Shown: positions 11,801-36,700 of the stretch, one piece after another
Layout of the letters: each line of letters begins with the position of its first letter
Position numbering within the stretch: the stretch's first letter is position 1
NCBI GenBank assembly: GCA_022316685.1
Contig: JAKJHU010000068.1
Coordinates: 1,178,001-1,242,000 of the forward strand
DNA: 64,000 nucleotides
Reading direction: 5' to 3'
Origin: Progne subis subis
Lineage: Eukaryota > Chordata > Aves > Passeriformes > Hirundinidae
The notes under the pieces: model-generated
Seen by the model: only the letters and a program-made list of their open reading frames with translations
Told to the model about the DNA's origin: nothing
Database searches by the model: none
Position numbers and translations under genes: made by a program

Positions 11801-12979
11801 ATGGGGTGGGGAGAAGCAATGAAGTTCTTCAGTGTCTGGCACCTGAGGGGTGTGAGGTGGGGAATTGGCTGTGTACAACCTGTGGGGGTGATTCTACTGA
11901 AATATCGAAGGATGATGCATTGCAGGAGACTGCAGTGCTTAACTACAGCAAGGCAAAATGCATCTCTTCCCTGACACTTAGGAAAGAGAGTGAAAACCAA
12001 CCCCTTGCTTAGTGTCAATTACATCAGCAGCATTCTGGGGTCTCAGGCCGCAACAAGCAACACAAAGCTGCTTCTAAAAACCTGCTGTTTGGCAAAACAG
12101 GTGACAAAATGGCAAGTAACGGTGCTTTGAAAGTCAACCAGTACCTCCAGCTGGAAGGCTACGAGAACATCTATGCCATTGGAGACTGTGCAGATCTCAA
12201 AGAGCCCAAGATGGCCTACCATGCTGGGCTCCACGCCGACATCGCGGTGACAAATATCATCAACAGCCTGACACAGAAGCCTCTCAAAACCTACAAGCCA
12301 GGTAAGGTCAGCTCCTAGCACCTGGCCTTAGGTGTTGGGCTGCTTTTCTGCAAGGAACAGCTGTCTAACTCTCATGGGACTCTGAACTCACTGAATTCAC
12401 TGTGAAGGAATTCAAAACTGAGGTTATGTCAGCTCATAGCTCAGGCTTCATATCAGTCCTTGCCAAAGACACAGTGTAGATATTAATTACCTGTGTCAGT
12501 CTGCTACACGTGTCCTTTCTTCACCAGTGTCTTGATAAATCTACTGGTGGGAGTGTGCTATTAATCAAACTTATTTTCTTTTCATGAAACTGCTCACTGT
12601 CCAATTAAATCTCAGGAGTAAGATGACTTCTTTTTCCCTTCTTTCTCCCCTAACTACAACAAACACAAAGTGAACAATCTGGTCTCAAAAATCTATCTGG
12701 GTAATGGGTCATCTTCTTCATAAGCACTGATGTAAACACCAGAGCCATGCTGAAAGCTGTTCCATGTGGATACAGGGGAGCTGGACAACAGTTGCTTCAC
12801 TTACACCTGTCCATCTTTTTGCAGGGTCACTAACATTCCTGCTTTCCATGGGCAGGAATGATGGCGTAGGCCAGGTGAATGGTTACTATGTGGGACATCT
12901 CCTGGTGACCATTGCCAAGAGCAGGGGTCTGTTCGTCTCCAAGAGCTGGAAGACGATGGGACAGACAATGCCCTCTTAA
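8724..12979 (+). CDS. AIFM2: AIFM2/FSP1, NAD(P)H-quinone oxidoreductase (ferroptosis suppressor 1)
   Basis: Eight coding exons (8724-8898, 9739-9854, 10497-10616, 10976-11068, 11335-11443, 11627-11779, 12101-12301, 12825-12979) join in frame with GT-AG introns to 373 residues, the same length as human FSP1. The protein is a flavoprotein that reduces ubiquinone and vitamin K at membranes with NAD(P)H and so stops lipid peroxidation. Visible features are: Gly2 and Ser6 of an N-myristoylation signal; FAD-binding GGGFGG at 17-22; ATG motif at 107-109; NAD(P)H-binding GGGAAG at 148-153 followed by Glu155 (human Glu156); a second FAD motif with Asp284 in IGDCAD; and Lys354 and Phe359 (human Lys355 and Phe360) near the C-terminus. 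The start is chosen by homology and a strong context (GCCATGG). No broken frame is seen. Confidence 0.96.
9219..9225 (+). promoter_or_regulatory. AP-1-type motif in AIFM2 intron 1
   Basis: A perfect TGAGTCA lies in intron 1, about 0.3 kb downstream of exon 1. AP-1 and NRF2/small-Maf factors bind related sites and mammalian AIFM2 is an NRF2 target, but the GC half expected in a full antioxidant response element is not correctly spaced. The motif may be chance. Confidence 0.25.
9739..9854 (+). CDS. AIFM2: AIFM2 coding exon 2
   Basis: The exon follows a TCTTCCCACAG acceptor, completes Gly59, and encodes the [13 protein letters not shown] region, which is identical to mammalian FSP1 for most of its first half. 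It ends at GAG before the donor GTGGGT, in phase 0. Confidence 0.94.
10497..10616 (+). CDS. AIFM2: AIFM2 coding exon 3
   Basis: The exon encodes 40 codons (residues 98-137), including HLILATG and the GPFPGKFN segment typical of FSP1. Its acceptor is CATCCCAG and its donor is GTGAGG; both phases are 0. Confidence 0.94.
10976..11068 (+). CDS. AIFM2: AIFM2 coding exon 4, NAD(P)H-binding motif
   Basis: The exon encodes 31 codons (residues 138-168) with the second dinucleotide-binding fold, [12 protein letters not shown]. Glu155 matches the human Glu156 that is needed for activity. Acceptor TTTTGAAG, donor GTAGGA, phases 0 and 0. Confidence 0.95.
11335..11443 (+). CDS. AIFM2: AIFM2 coding exon 5
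   Basis: The exon encodes 36 codons plus one base, containing [15 protein letters not shown], which is nearly identical to mammals. Acceptor CCCCACCAG, donor GTATGT, ending in phase 1. Confidence 0.94.
11627..11779 (+). CDS. AIFM2: AIFM2 coding exon 6
   Basis: The exon carries the variable [14 protein letters not shown] segment and then the conserved KGTEV and [12 protein letters not shown] motifs. Acceptor TTGCAACAG, donor GTAAGT; it enters and leaves in phase 1. Confidence 0.94.
12101..12301 (+). CDS. AIFM2: AIFM2 coding exon 7, second FAD motif
   Basis: The exon encodes residues 256-322, including YAIGDCAD, whose Asp284 contacts FAD in this family, and [14 protein letters not shown]. Acceptor GGCAAAACAG, donor GTAAGG; both phases are 1. 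Confidence 0.95.
12825..12979 (+). CDS. AIFM2: AIFM2 coding exon 8 (last)
   Basis: The exon encodes the C-terminal 51 residues, with [15 protein letters not shown], Lys354 and Phe359, and the conserved SWKTM. The stop is TAA at 12,977-12,979. The protein is one residue shorter than human at the N-terminus and one longer at the C-terminus. Confidence 0.95.
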
Positions 12980-14209
12980 GAGGGCACCAGCAACAACCCA
13001 GCAGGAAGTACAGCAGCTGGAATGGGTGCACTTCTATTGCTTGGACTGACTGATATTGTCCTCTGCAGCACCTCCTCAAGCCACCTGTCACCGTGGCACA
13101 AAAATGGGGTGCTTGCCTTGCTGTGAAGGGGAAGGAGGCACTTCCCAAATGAACTGCACAGAAGTTCCCATGATAAAAGCCAGGGAAGAAATGTTTCTTT
13201 TACTCCCCCTGCTAAGAGTGCTCTGAGCAGCAAGCTTGGCTTACCTTGATTTGTAACAATAAACACGGTGGTTTTCAGAATCTCTGTGGTTTGTTTGTGT
13301 TGGTTTTTTTGGGTTTTTTTCCCCCCCGGCTTTCTCTATTCTTGCTCTTCTAAGAAGGACCTGCTTTGAACAGATCTGGCATCTGCTCTGCAGCTTGCAG
13401 GGAGAATGGCTCGTAGTGCTGCCAGGGTAATGCCTGTCTAAAACCTGGAAGGGGATATGGTAAGCCTGGACTTTAACTGAATATAACACAGCTTTGTGTC
13501 AAAATCTCCTCAGCACTTATAGCACCAAACTTCAGCCAGAAAAGCTGTTGGTTATGATATAGCAAGCACTTAATTACAGATGCTGCTGCTTTTTTTTTCT
13601 TCTCTTTTCCTTTTTTTTTTTCTTTTTAGGGTGAGAAATCCCCAGAGCAAAATTAGGGTTTATAATAATAACCACACTTGACACATCTTTTTCTTTTTTT
13701 CTTATAAAACAAACAAAATCACCATGAATTATTCTCAGTAATTACAGAGGTTATTGTGAGTTAAAAGCAAAACAGAAGCTCCTCATGCATCACTTCTAAA
13801 ACCCTTTTCACCTCTCTGTGGGCTGAAGACAGAAGTTTACCATCTACCCTTAAGGGAGGGGAAAAAGGAGCAGAACATTTTTAAGAGCTTTCTTGAAAGC
13901 GGTGTGTGTGAGAAGAAATCATCACTACAAATCTATAATGAGGTTACTCTTTAAAAACTTCTAAACTAAAGTAACAAAGGACACTAAACTCTTGAAGCCA
14001 GATGGTAACTCAGTTGTTTAAGGTGATAAAAATGGCATGAGGAAACCGGACTAAACCCCTCTCATCTCTAATCACAGCTCTCCATCAAGTCACAACACAT
14101 ACTACTACCACTCCCCCTCATCGTCACATTGAAAAAATAAAACCCACCTCTAATGCCTTTAATGCTACTCAAGTTTGTTGAAAAATAAAGTTTCATTTGG
14201 CTGCCATTG
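12980..14209. other. 3' UTRs of AIFM2 (+) and MACROH2A2 (-), tail to tail
   Basis: Only 1.23 kb separates the two stop codons. The AIFM2 3'UTR fills about the first 0.3 kb. For MACROH2A2, reading the - strand, an ATTAAA at 14,158-14,163 with U/G-rich DNA after it and a TATAAA at 13,659-13,664 are the only candidates I see, and both are weak. T-rich tracts lie at about 13,590-13,625. Overlap of the two transcripts is possible. Confidence 0.5.
13259..13264 (+). terminator. AIFM2: AIFM2 poly(A) signal
   Basis: A canonical AATAAA lies 280 bp after the AIFM2 stop. It is followed about 25 bp later by a G/T-rich stretch (TGTGGTTTGTTTGTGTTGG), as expected of a cleavage and polyadenylation site. Confidence 0.8.
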
Positions 14210-29103
<14,894 letters not shown>

Positions 29104-29165
29104 CTTGCAGCCTCGTGCTTCTCAATTTGCTGGTGGTTCTCAACGCCTCGCTCCAAATCCGAGGG

Positions 29166-31824
29166 CTGCAAGAGAAAACCAGCGGGGTTGATGACAAACA
29201 TCTTCACGCGTTGCCGCTGTTCCGGACGCAAAAATCCAAACCCGCCCTCAACGCCTGTTAAAGCACAGGCATTATTCATTAAAAGGTGAGTAATTGGATT
29301 ATTTGCTATAACTTTGCTTTTGAACTGTACTGTTAGTGTAGCAATATCAGAAGCAAAGAAAACAAAAACTTGTTTTCTCCTTATTTTTCTGGCAACCACA
29401 AGATTACAGATAATAAACAGACAACAAACCCTGGAATCCACCACTCCGCTCCAAAGCTTATATGTGGTTACAGTTACACCCCTAATTCTCGCTCTCAGTC
29501 AAATAATGTTTGGGAAAGTTTTAACTCTGTTTACAAAAACTGGTTTTAACTCCATTTTGATAGCTGCCCCGGAGGCCTAATTATGAGCCTGGTTACTCCT
29601 CGGAAGCAAACAAAGAGCAGGTCTGCCACAGATGGTATTTCTGTCAAGGAAGGCACGCTTACCTCACTCCCAGCATTACATTCACCCCCAAGAAACAAGG
29701 CAACGCAACGAGGGAGACACTTTGAAAAGCATTAAAATGAACCTAGGTGATACTGCTACATTTTACCATAATCTTTTCATTTATGATATCAAGGATATGA
29801 AATCAGCAGGGACCTGTAAAATTTTTTTTCTTTCTGTGTGCAATGTGTTATGTGGGCATGATAAGAAATTGATAGAATAAAAGTCAGGAAAGATTAAACC
29901 ACTAAACCTATCAGACACAGACACATCAAAATTGGTGTTGCTCATCATCCCACTCTGAATTCCATGCCAACTGCTAGCCTGGAATCACAAGTGGTGGTAA
30001 CAGAGCTCAAAGGGAAGGTGAAAAGTGGGGAGGCATGATACTGGTCCTTAGAGACGTAAGAGGATGCTGTGAAGGTGCAGAGAGCAAGTGTTCCCTGTAG
30101 CAGTGACTATTACAGAAGCTGTATAGCAGAGGAGAGAGAGGAGTGCCAAACTGGGTCAGACAGGGAGGCAGCAGAACCTTCCCGTCAGGACAACCTCAGA
30201 ACAGTTTGAGAATGTATGTCAGAAATCACTTGGGCAGCACTGGATCTGCCTTGGGACTGGAGGCTGGAAAAGGTGATCTTCCAAAGCCCCTTCCTTGATG
30301 AAACTCGCAATTTGTGACAAACCCTTTATAAACTTTCAATTTTGTAATAATAACAACCCTTAAAACGTGTCCTTTTCAGTTTGTGACAACTGACATCCAA
30401 ATGATAAACCTAGGCTGGGAATTAGGCTTCTAGCCACCAGAGGAGACAATTTCTGGAACAGCCTTCTCTTTAGAGAGACAATAACGCATTTTAAAGTGGA
30501 ACTTAATAAACATGTACAATAGGGTACAAACAGGTTCCTGCAACGCTGGCAGGACAGTTCCATCATCCAAGAGCTCAGTCCAGTACTGAAACCCCAACAG
30601 AGAGCCATGCTGAAGGAGTGCACTCCCTGTACCAAAATTATATCAAGTTAACCTCTCATCTGTTTGTTCCTATAGCATCAAATCCCAGTTGAGTGAAAAT
30701 CAATGGAAAAAGGCAAACGTCAAGGTATTAGATCCACAGAAAATACCATTGTTGCACTGGATCTCCACCACAGAAAATGAGAACAATATTTGTATGCAAC
30801 TAGCCACATTGCTCTGGGCCATGCTGCTGCATTAGGCAAATTTATGTTTAATTACTCACTTTTGCCTCATCCTTTTGTTGCATCACTGAACTTCCCACCC
30901 CTGCCTACTCCTTTATTTCCCCCTTCTCTCTCACAGGAAGCCTCTGCCATTATTTACTCCCCTGCTGTCAAGCCAACTTTTGGAATCCCAAAATATTTTC
31001 CAAATGCACTGCAGGTTATGTTTGCAGAATTTTGTGACAGCCTAAATACAAGATGTTTCAAAACTCTGCTAACACTGTCTGCTTTGCAACTTACATGGGC
31101 CAGGGTGCACTGAGGAGCAACAAACACAACAGTGTGATCTTGTCTTGTTTTGACTCCTACAGGAGGCAATTTTTGGTAGAAAGCCATGATCTGGCATAGT
31201 CACATCAGGACCTAGACAAAGAAACATGCTGAGAACGCTCCTGTGGACCTGGACAAAGAAATCCCACACACAGGGACCTGGTTTCCTTGCAGGAAGAGGC
31301 ACATGAGCTCAGCCCTTACACACTCACCTGAACCGCAATCAACAGGAAGAGAACTACAAGTTGCGCTGCCCTAATTGCTCTCTTCTGACAACACAGCCAA
31401 GCCTCGAGGGCTTATCAGTTGAAAAGTCTACCCACATTCGTTCCCTCCCTTCCAGCTGATTCATCATCTCTACATTTCTCCTCATGAAGTGCAGCCTCCA
31501 TTTAAAAATAAACCTGTGCCACTCATGCTAACTCTGTCCTCACTGAGCTACAAGGGCTGTGTCTATATCTGGCTGCCATGACATCCGGCTTGGGCAATTT
31601 GAAGCAATTATTTTCCCTGTCCCTTAACTGGTCACAGCACACTCCCACTCTGCCATGACTCCAACATCCCTGTGTTGCTATGGGGGCCCGAGTCGCTATC
31701 ACATCTCACAGAGCTCTCTACAACATGACTGTGAGCAGGGCTTTCCTCTGTTCAGTTTTGCCTTCTTCAGAGCCGCAGGTAACCAGTGACATTTTCCTTC
31801 TGCCTCCTGGAAAAACACCTAAGA
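29166..31824 (-). other. MACROH2A2 5' intron, nothing else recognised
   Basis: This is the 3' part of the intron between the noncoding first exon and the first coding exon. No exon or RNA gene is seen. A stretch near 30,390-30,625 has the feel of a very old repeat but cannot be named. Confidence 0.5.
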
Positions 31825-32170
31825 GTCCACCTTCCACTGGACCAGGTTGCTCCAAGCCCCGTCCAACCAGGACTGGGACACTTCCAGAGATGGGGCAGCC
31901 ACAGCTTCTCTGGGCTACCTGTGCCAGAACCTCCCCAGCTTCACGGGAAAGAATTAAGGGAAGAGTTCCTTCATAACATCTGATACAGCTCTCTCCTTTT
32001 TTAGATTTAATCCATTTCCCCTCATCGTGTCACTCTCCCTCTTTCTCACAGGCAAAGGGCTGCAGTAAGGTCTCCCCAGAGCCTTTTCGTGGCCGGGCTG
32101 AACATCCCCAGCTCTCCGAGGCTGTCTCCTGAGCAGAGGGACTCCAGCCCTGGGAGCACCTTGACTTCCA
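31825..32170 (-). mobile_element. CR1 LINE fragment
   Basis: Reading the + strand, blocks such as CCAGGTTGCTCCAAGCCCCG, GGGGCAGCCACAGCTTCTCT, ACCTGTGCCAGAACCTC, AAGGTCTCCCCAGAGCCTT and CCGGGCTGAACATCCCCAGC are the reverse complement of avian CR1 3' sequence. The element therefore lies in - orientation. Both ends are worn and no terminal octamer repeat is left. Confidence 0.85.
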
Positions 32171-32794
32171 AACACTGAGAGAACTCGAAGCCAGCAGTCA
32201 AAGACTGAAGTAAAGGACAGGCAGGACTATCCACACACCTGCACTTCCCTCATCTCCAGCTGAAGATCTATTAGAACAGCTAGGCCTTGACAAGGAACCC
32301 ACAGACATACCTTGGATCCAGCTTAGGCTGCACATTCATTTACAAACGAAATATTTGTGAAAAATAGCGCAGAAGACATAAAGCAGGGGCTCGTTACCTG
32401 ACCGAGGCATTGCTAATGCACCAAAGCACAAACATTGTGCTATTCAGGGGGCAGGTGGGGTGTCTTCCGGCCTCTAGAACCACGCACACAGAGCTCCTTC
32501 CCTGTGAAAGAAGCTTCCAGGGCACCCCAAACCCCGGGGATCCCTGCAGAAGCAGCTCCCACTCGCAAACATCGGCTGACCCCCGCGGCGCCGCGCGGCT
32601 GAGAGGACAGGCCTGGGTATGAACCCACACCGAGCCTCTGGAGCCCGCTCAGCGCAGGGGAGCGCGGGGGGCACCGCGGCCCCCCCGGAGCCGCCCCGAG
32701 CCCCCTCAGGGCCCGCCCGCTGAGCGCCACCGCCCCGCCCCGCGCACGCCTCGCCGTTGCCGGGACACGGCCGCCCCGCCCACTCCCCGCGCTG

Positions 32795-32799
32795 ATTGG
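32795..32799 (-). promoter_or_regulatory. CCAAT box (NF-Y type)
   Basis: The + strand reads GCTGATTGGCGG, so the - strand reads GCCAATCAGC, a good NF-Y core. It is one of a pair 42 bp apart. Confidence 0.55.
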
Positions 32800-32836
32800 C
32801 GGCTGCGGCAGCCCGTGCTGGGGAGGAAGCGCGGTG

Positions 32837-32841
32837 ATTGG
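32837..32841 (-). promoter_or_regulatory. CCAAT box (NF-Y type), second copy
   Basis: The + strand reads GGTGATTGGCTG, giving GCCAATCACC on the - strand, in the same orientation as the first copy and about four helical turns away. Such pairs usually lie 60-100 bp before a start site, pointing to a - strand start near 32.7 kb. Confidence 0.55.
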
Positions 32842-32890
32842 CTGTGACCCGCTTGATCGACAGGAGGGGGGCGGGAGTAGCAGACGGGGC

Positions 32891-32900
32891 GCGCAAGCGC
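32891..32900. promoter_or_regulatory. NRF1-type site
   Basis: GCGCAAGCGC is an exact match to the palindromic NRF1 core GCGCANGCGC, common in CpG-island promoters. It lies about 50 bp upstream of the second CCAAT box as read on the - strand. Confidence 0.5.
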
Positions 32901-33790
32901 GCCGAGGCACACTGGAGTGTGCGCTAGGGGGTGTGGCCGCCGGCTTTCCCGCGCAAACGCTCCCCCTCACACCACCCCCCCCCCCACCCACCCCCGCCCT
33001 CAGCGAGCACCGCCGCCGCGGGGGCTTCGCCCGCTGCCCGCCGAGGGGCGGCTGTGGCGGCCATCCCACGGCTCCGGAACGGGAAGCGCTGCGGGGGCCG
33101 AGCGGAGGCAGCGAGCGAGGAAGAACCGCCTCCCCCGTCCCAGACACACACCCCTTACCCGGGGCCGGCCCCGCGCGCGCCGCCGCTACCGCCTCGCGCC
33201 CCCCCTCCCTTTATGGCCGCCCCTCACCCGCCCCCCTCACGCCCTTTCCCCTCACGGCCTCGGCCATGGCCGGGCCCTCCCGGAGACCGGCAGCGGCGCC
33301 GGGAAGAGGAGGAGGAAGAGGAGGAGGAGGTGGAGGTGGGTCGTGCCGCCGGGGAGAGAAGGAAAGAGAGAAACAGGGCCTCGCCGCGGCCCCGGAGTCC
33401 CCGCGCCGCCGCTCCCCTCACCTGCCGGCGCCCGCCGCCGCTGCCGCCGTCTCCTCCTTCTTGTCTTCCCTTCCTCTTTTTCCTCCCCCTCTTTTCCTGC
33501 TCTTCTTGCCCCCCCTCCCCTTTCCTCCCCACTTTCTCTCTTCGGCTCCCCCCGCCCTGGCTCCGCCTCAGCCGCTCTCCCCGTATTGTATGTTTCAATG
33601 GTGATGGCGGCTGCTGGTGAGGGGGGCGGCAGGGGTTTCCTCCCGCTCCGCACATACCGCCTCTAGGAGGAGTCACTGCAGCCCGGGCCCGCTACAACCC
33701 CCCTCTCTTGGCTGCCGCCCTCCTCGCCCGGGCCCCAGGGCCCTGCAGTGGGGGCAGGAACCCCCTCCCCGCCCAGCAGAGAAAGGGCCC

Positions 33791-36700
33791 CCCTGACCCT
33801 AGTCCCAGTGGGCTTGTGGTAGCCGGGAGCATAAAGGCAAAAAGCCTTCCCATCCTTTCCCAGGCTGGAGGAGTTCGGAGATGGAGAGGTTACAAGGCAA
33901 TCCCAGATTGGGCTTGAGCTCAAGGAGCGCCTGTTTTTTGTTAGAGAGAGCCACCCATCCCTCTGTCCCTTTTGGCAGGGTGGCCTGTGTGCCTCGCTGC
34001 AGTGCCTCCAACCCAAATATTCCAGCATCCCCAAGTCGGATGGGAACGTACGTAACAAAGAGTGCCGGCAGCCCTTTGTGTTGTCTTGCGTTGGAGCATT
34101 CTGGGCACTCGCAGGCTTTCCAACTCGTCCGTAAGGGTTGCAAACTTCCTTTCGGAATGGAAGCTGAGGGTTTTTCTTTTCTTGCCTGCAGTCACACAGA
34201 CGGAAGAGATCGAGCTCCAAGAGACGCAATAAGCGGTTGTGTTATGAGTCTTGGCAGCGCCAAATCTGTGAGCAGAGGCTGGTGCAAAGAGGAGAGTACA
34301 GGGCTACACCTCTTTAACTCATCTCAGGTATATTTCTACATCAGGTATATTTCTACTGGGTTTATATCATTCCTGTACAAATACTCTGCATTGTTGCACT
34401 GATTTTGCTATAAAGATGCACTAGGAGATACATTATTAACACAGACCACTCCTGCTTGCTTGCAGTGTTACTTTAGGAGGGTGTCTGGGAACAACAGAGA
34501 GAAAGAACCATTCAGGCATTCAGCATTCTCGTTGCCACTGTAAAAAAATCATAATTCACTTGAGTTTGGTTTTTGGCTCTGCCAAAGTAAGCAATTTTGT
34601 GTCTGCATAGAATTGGATTTGGTGGGTGAAAAAGCAATGGAATATTTCCCCAGGTTATGTTAATTGTGGATCGCACCATCTCACGAAGAAAGAGGGCTTG
34701 AGTTCAGGACCTGCGTTTTCCGGGGCTGCTGTGTGACCTTGGGTAAAGCAGTTCACTTTGCGCAGCTGTATTTTGACTGTTGTTAAAATGGAAATAAAGA
34801 TACTTTTTCTCTTATCAAGCATTGAATAAGAGCCTCAAAGCATCGCTGTGGATTAATTATTTGGAGTCTGTTCTCTTTCCCACTTCTTTTTGAAAACAAG
34901 GTCAAGATGCTTTGAGGCCATTGGAGAAAAAAACTCATGTGTATGAGTTTGACTTATTTTACATGTAAGAGGAGGCCTTACCTGGATCTTGCCCACTGAG
35001 AGTTGGAATTTATCAAAGGAAAAAGATATCTGTAGGCTTGTCAGTGTATTGAACCATATTGGGAAGGTAGGAGGAAGCTCAAGAAGATTTTTAAGCACTA
35101 AGCATAAAAATTAATGATAATGTAAAACCCATGTGAAAAGGAAGAGAAGCATTTACATTTTTCTACTTCCAGATACAATTAACTGCATCCAGTGACCCTT
35201 ACAATCATGCATGCGGTACATGGCTTTGTAACTAAAAATAACTTGAGATGAGGCAAAATAAGTGTCCCCAGTTTTTGAAAACGTTCCTGGTTTGTTAGAG
35301 TTTAACATCAAATAGTTGCTGTGTGATAAGAACACGAGCATGTGGGAGGTCTTTCAAGGGAAAAAAAAAAGCCTTTGTGCGAGGCAAACTTTCAACGTTA
35401 GGAGAACTCACTCTGTTTATAACAACTCCTTTCTATTTATAAACAATGTTCTTCTGAAGGAAACAGGAGTGCTGGAGAAGTGCAAGAGAGGACATCGAAG
35501 ATTTTCACAGTGTAACACTTTTTAAGTCAGTCATAGATGTCTGAATTTTAATACGGATTTTCCAGCTGTTGTGATTTTTAATAGTCTCACCAGAAGCTCA
35601 TATTCCACTCTATTTCTCTAGTGGATACAGCCTATCTTAAACCTAAATATTAACAGCATTACGTGGATATTTTATGTTGTTTCAAATATTTCTGGAAGAT
35701 TTGGAGTTGCTTTGTGACACAATAAAGAATTTTTGAGTAGAGCAGATCAGAGCAAGGCAAGACGGGAACAGTTATCAGGTGTGACTTGTTATGCAGTAAT
35801 GGTGCCCTTGGAACCAGCTGCTTTTTAGAGCAGGTAAGAGACTTCTGGTCACAGTATCTGCCTGTTCCGGCCATTTAGATGGAGTCGTTCAAGGAAGAAC
35901 TGTTGCTAGCTATAATTCGTGCCACGCTGGAGTCAAGCGGAGCTTTCCCCACGCAGCAGGAGCAGGCCCTGCCCTCTCTAGGCTGTGCAAAGACCATCTG
36001 CCTCTTGCCTTCCGAGCGCAAATACAATCTGTTACTTTGTCAAAATAAACAACACGTCTATCTGATCATTTCTAGCCTGCTGCCTGCCTGACTCCCCAGC
36101 TATGGGGGAAACAGCCTGTTGATGGCACTTTCATTTTGGGCCAGAAGCTGTTATATCTCAAACATTGCAATGAATATTTCATAGCTCCAGAACCCAGGGA
36201 TAGGGCTTCGCTCTCGCTCGGGCTGGCAGGCATTCAGGGTCATCCTGGCAGGACAGGAATGACGAGTACTCCAGAAGCTCTACTTTATGTGTGTATATAA
36301 TCCAGGGAACTTGATCAAATCAATGTAAGCATTGCCCTGACATTAGGATAACCAAATACAATCAAAGTTGATGTGTGTCTATACTACAGTTGTAGAGAAC
36401 AGCTGTAACAGTTCTGCAACTAATCTATATTTCTGTAATGAATGATTTTTTCCCATTTTTTAGCCATTCTTATAACTCTTCCTCCACCTTTCATATTGCT
36501 TATGTGCTTGTTATGCCAGTAGATTGGGTACAGTGGGCTAAAGAAGCCAGAAAAGCTACATCCTAACTTTCTGGAGAACTCTCTTTTAATAGTACTTTCT
36601 TAAATTAGACCATCCCACGTACTTCGGAATTTAAAGACTGTGTGTGTCAGATTCTGACATGTTGTTTAACGTAGGCTGATTACCTGCAGTCACAGGTTAG

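Larger units (their letters stand above)
32580..33790. promoter_or_regulatory. MACROH2A2: CpG-island promoter of MACROH2A2
   Basis: This is the densest CG region in the window and sits upstream of the - strand gene. It holds two CCAAT boxes, an NRF1 site, GC boxes and a YY1-like motif. Candidate donors for a noncoding first exon on the - strand are CAG/GTGAGG at 33,422/33,421 and CAG/GTAACG at 32,398/32,397; the sequence does not decide between them. Long open frames on both strands here reflect composition. Confidence 0.75.

Noticed and set aside
30390..30625. Possible ancient CR1-like sequence
   Set aside because: Only a vague resemblance to CR1 coding-end text; too diverged to call without a repeat library.
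32440..33666. Several frames of 140-256 residues on both strands of the CpG island
   Set aside because: They are Pro, Arg, Ala and Gly-rich products of CG composition and simple GGA repeats, with no family resemblance.
35879..36091. 70-residue frame starting MESFKEELLL
   Set aside because: It looks protein-like at its start but has no homologue I know, no splice context and loses that character after about 25 residues.
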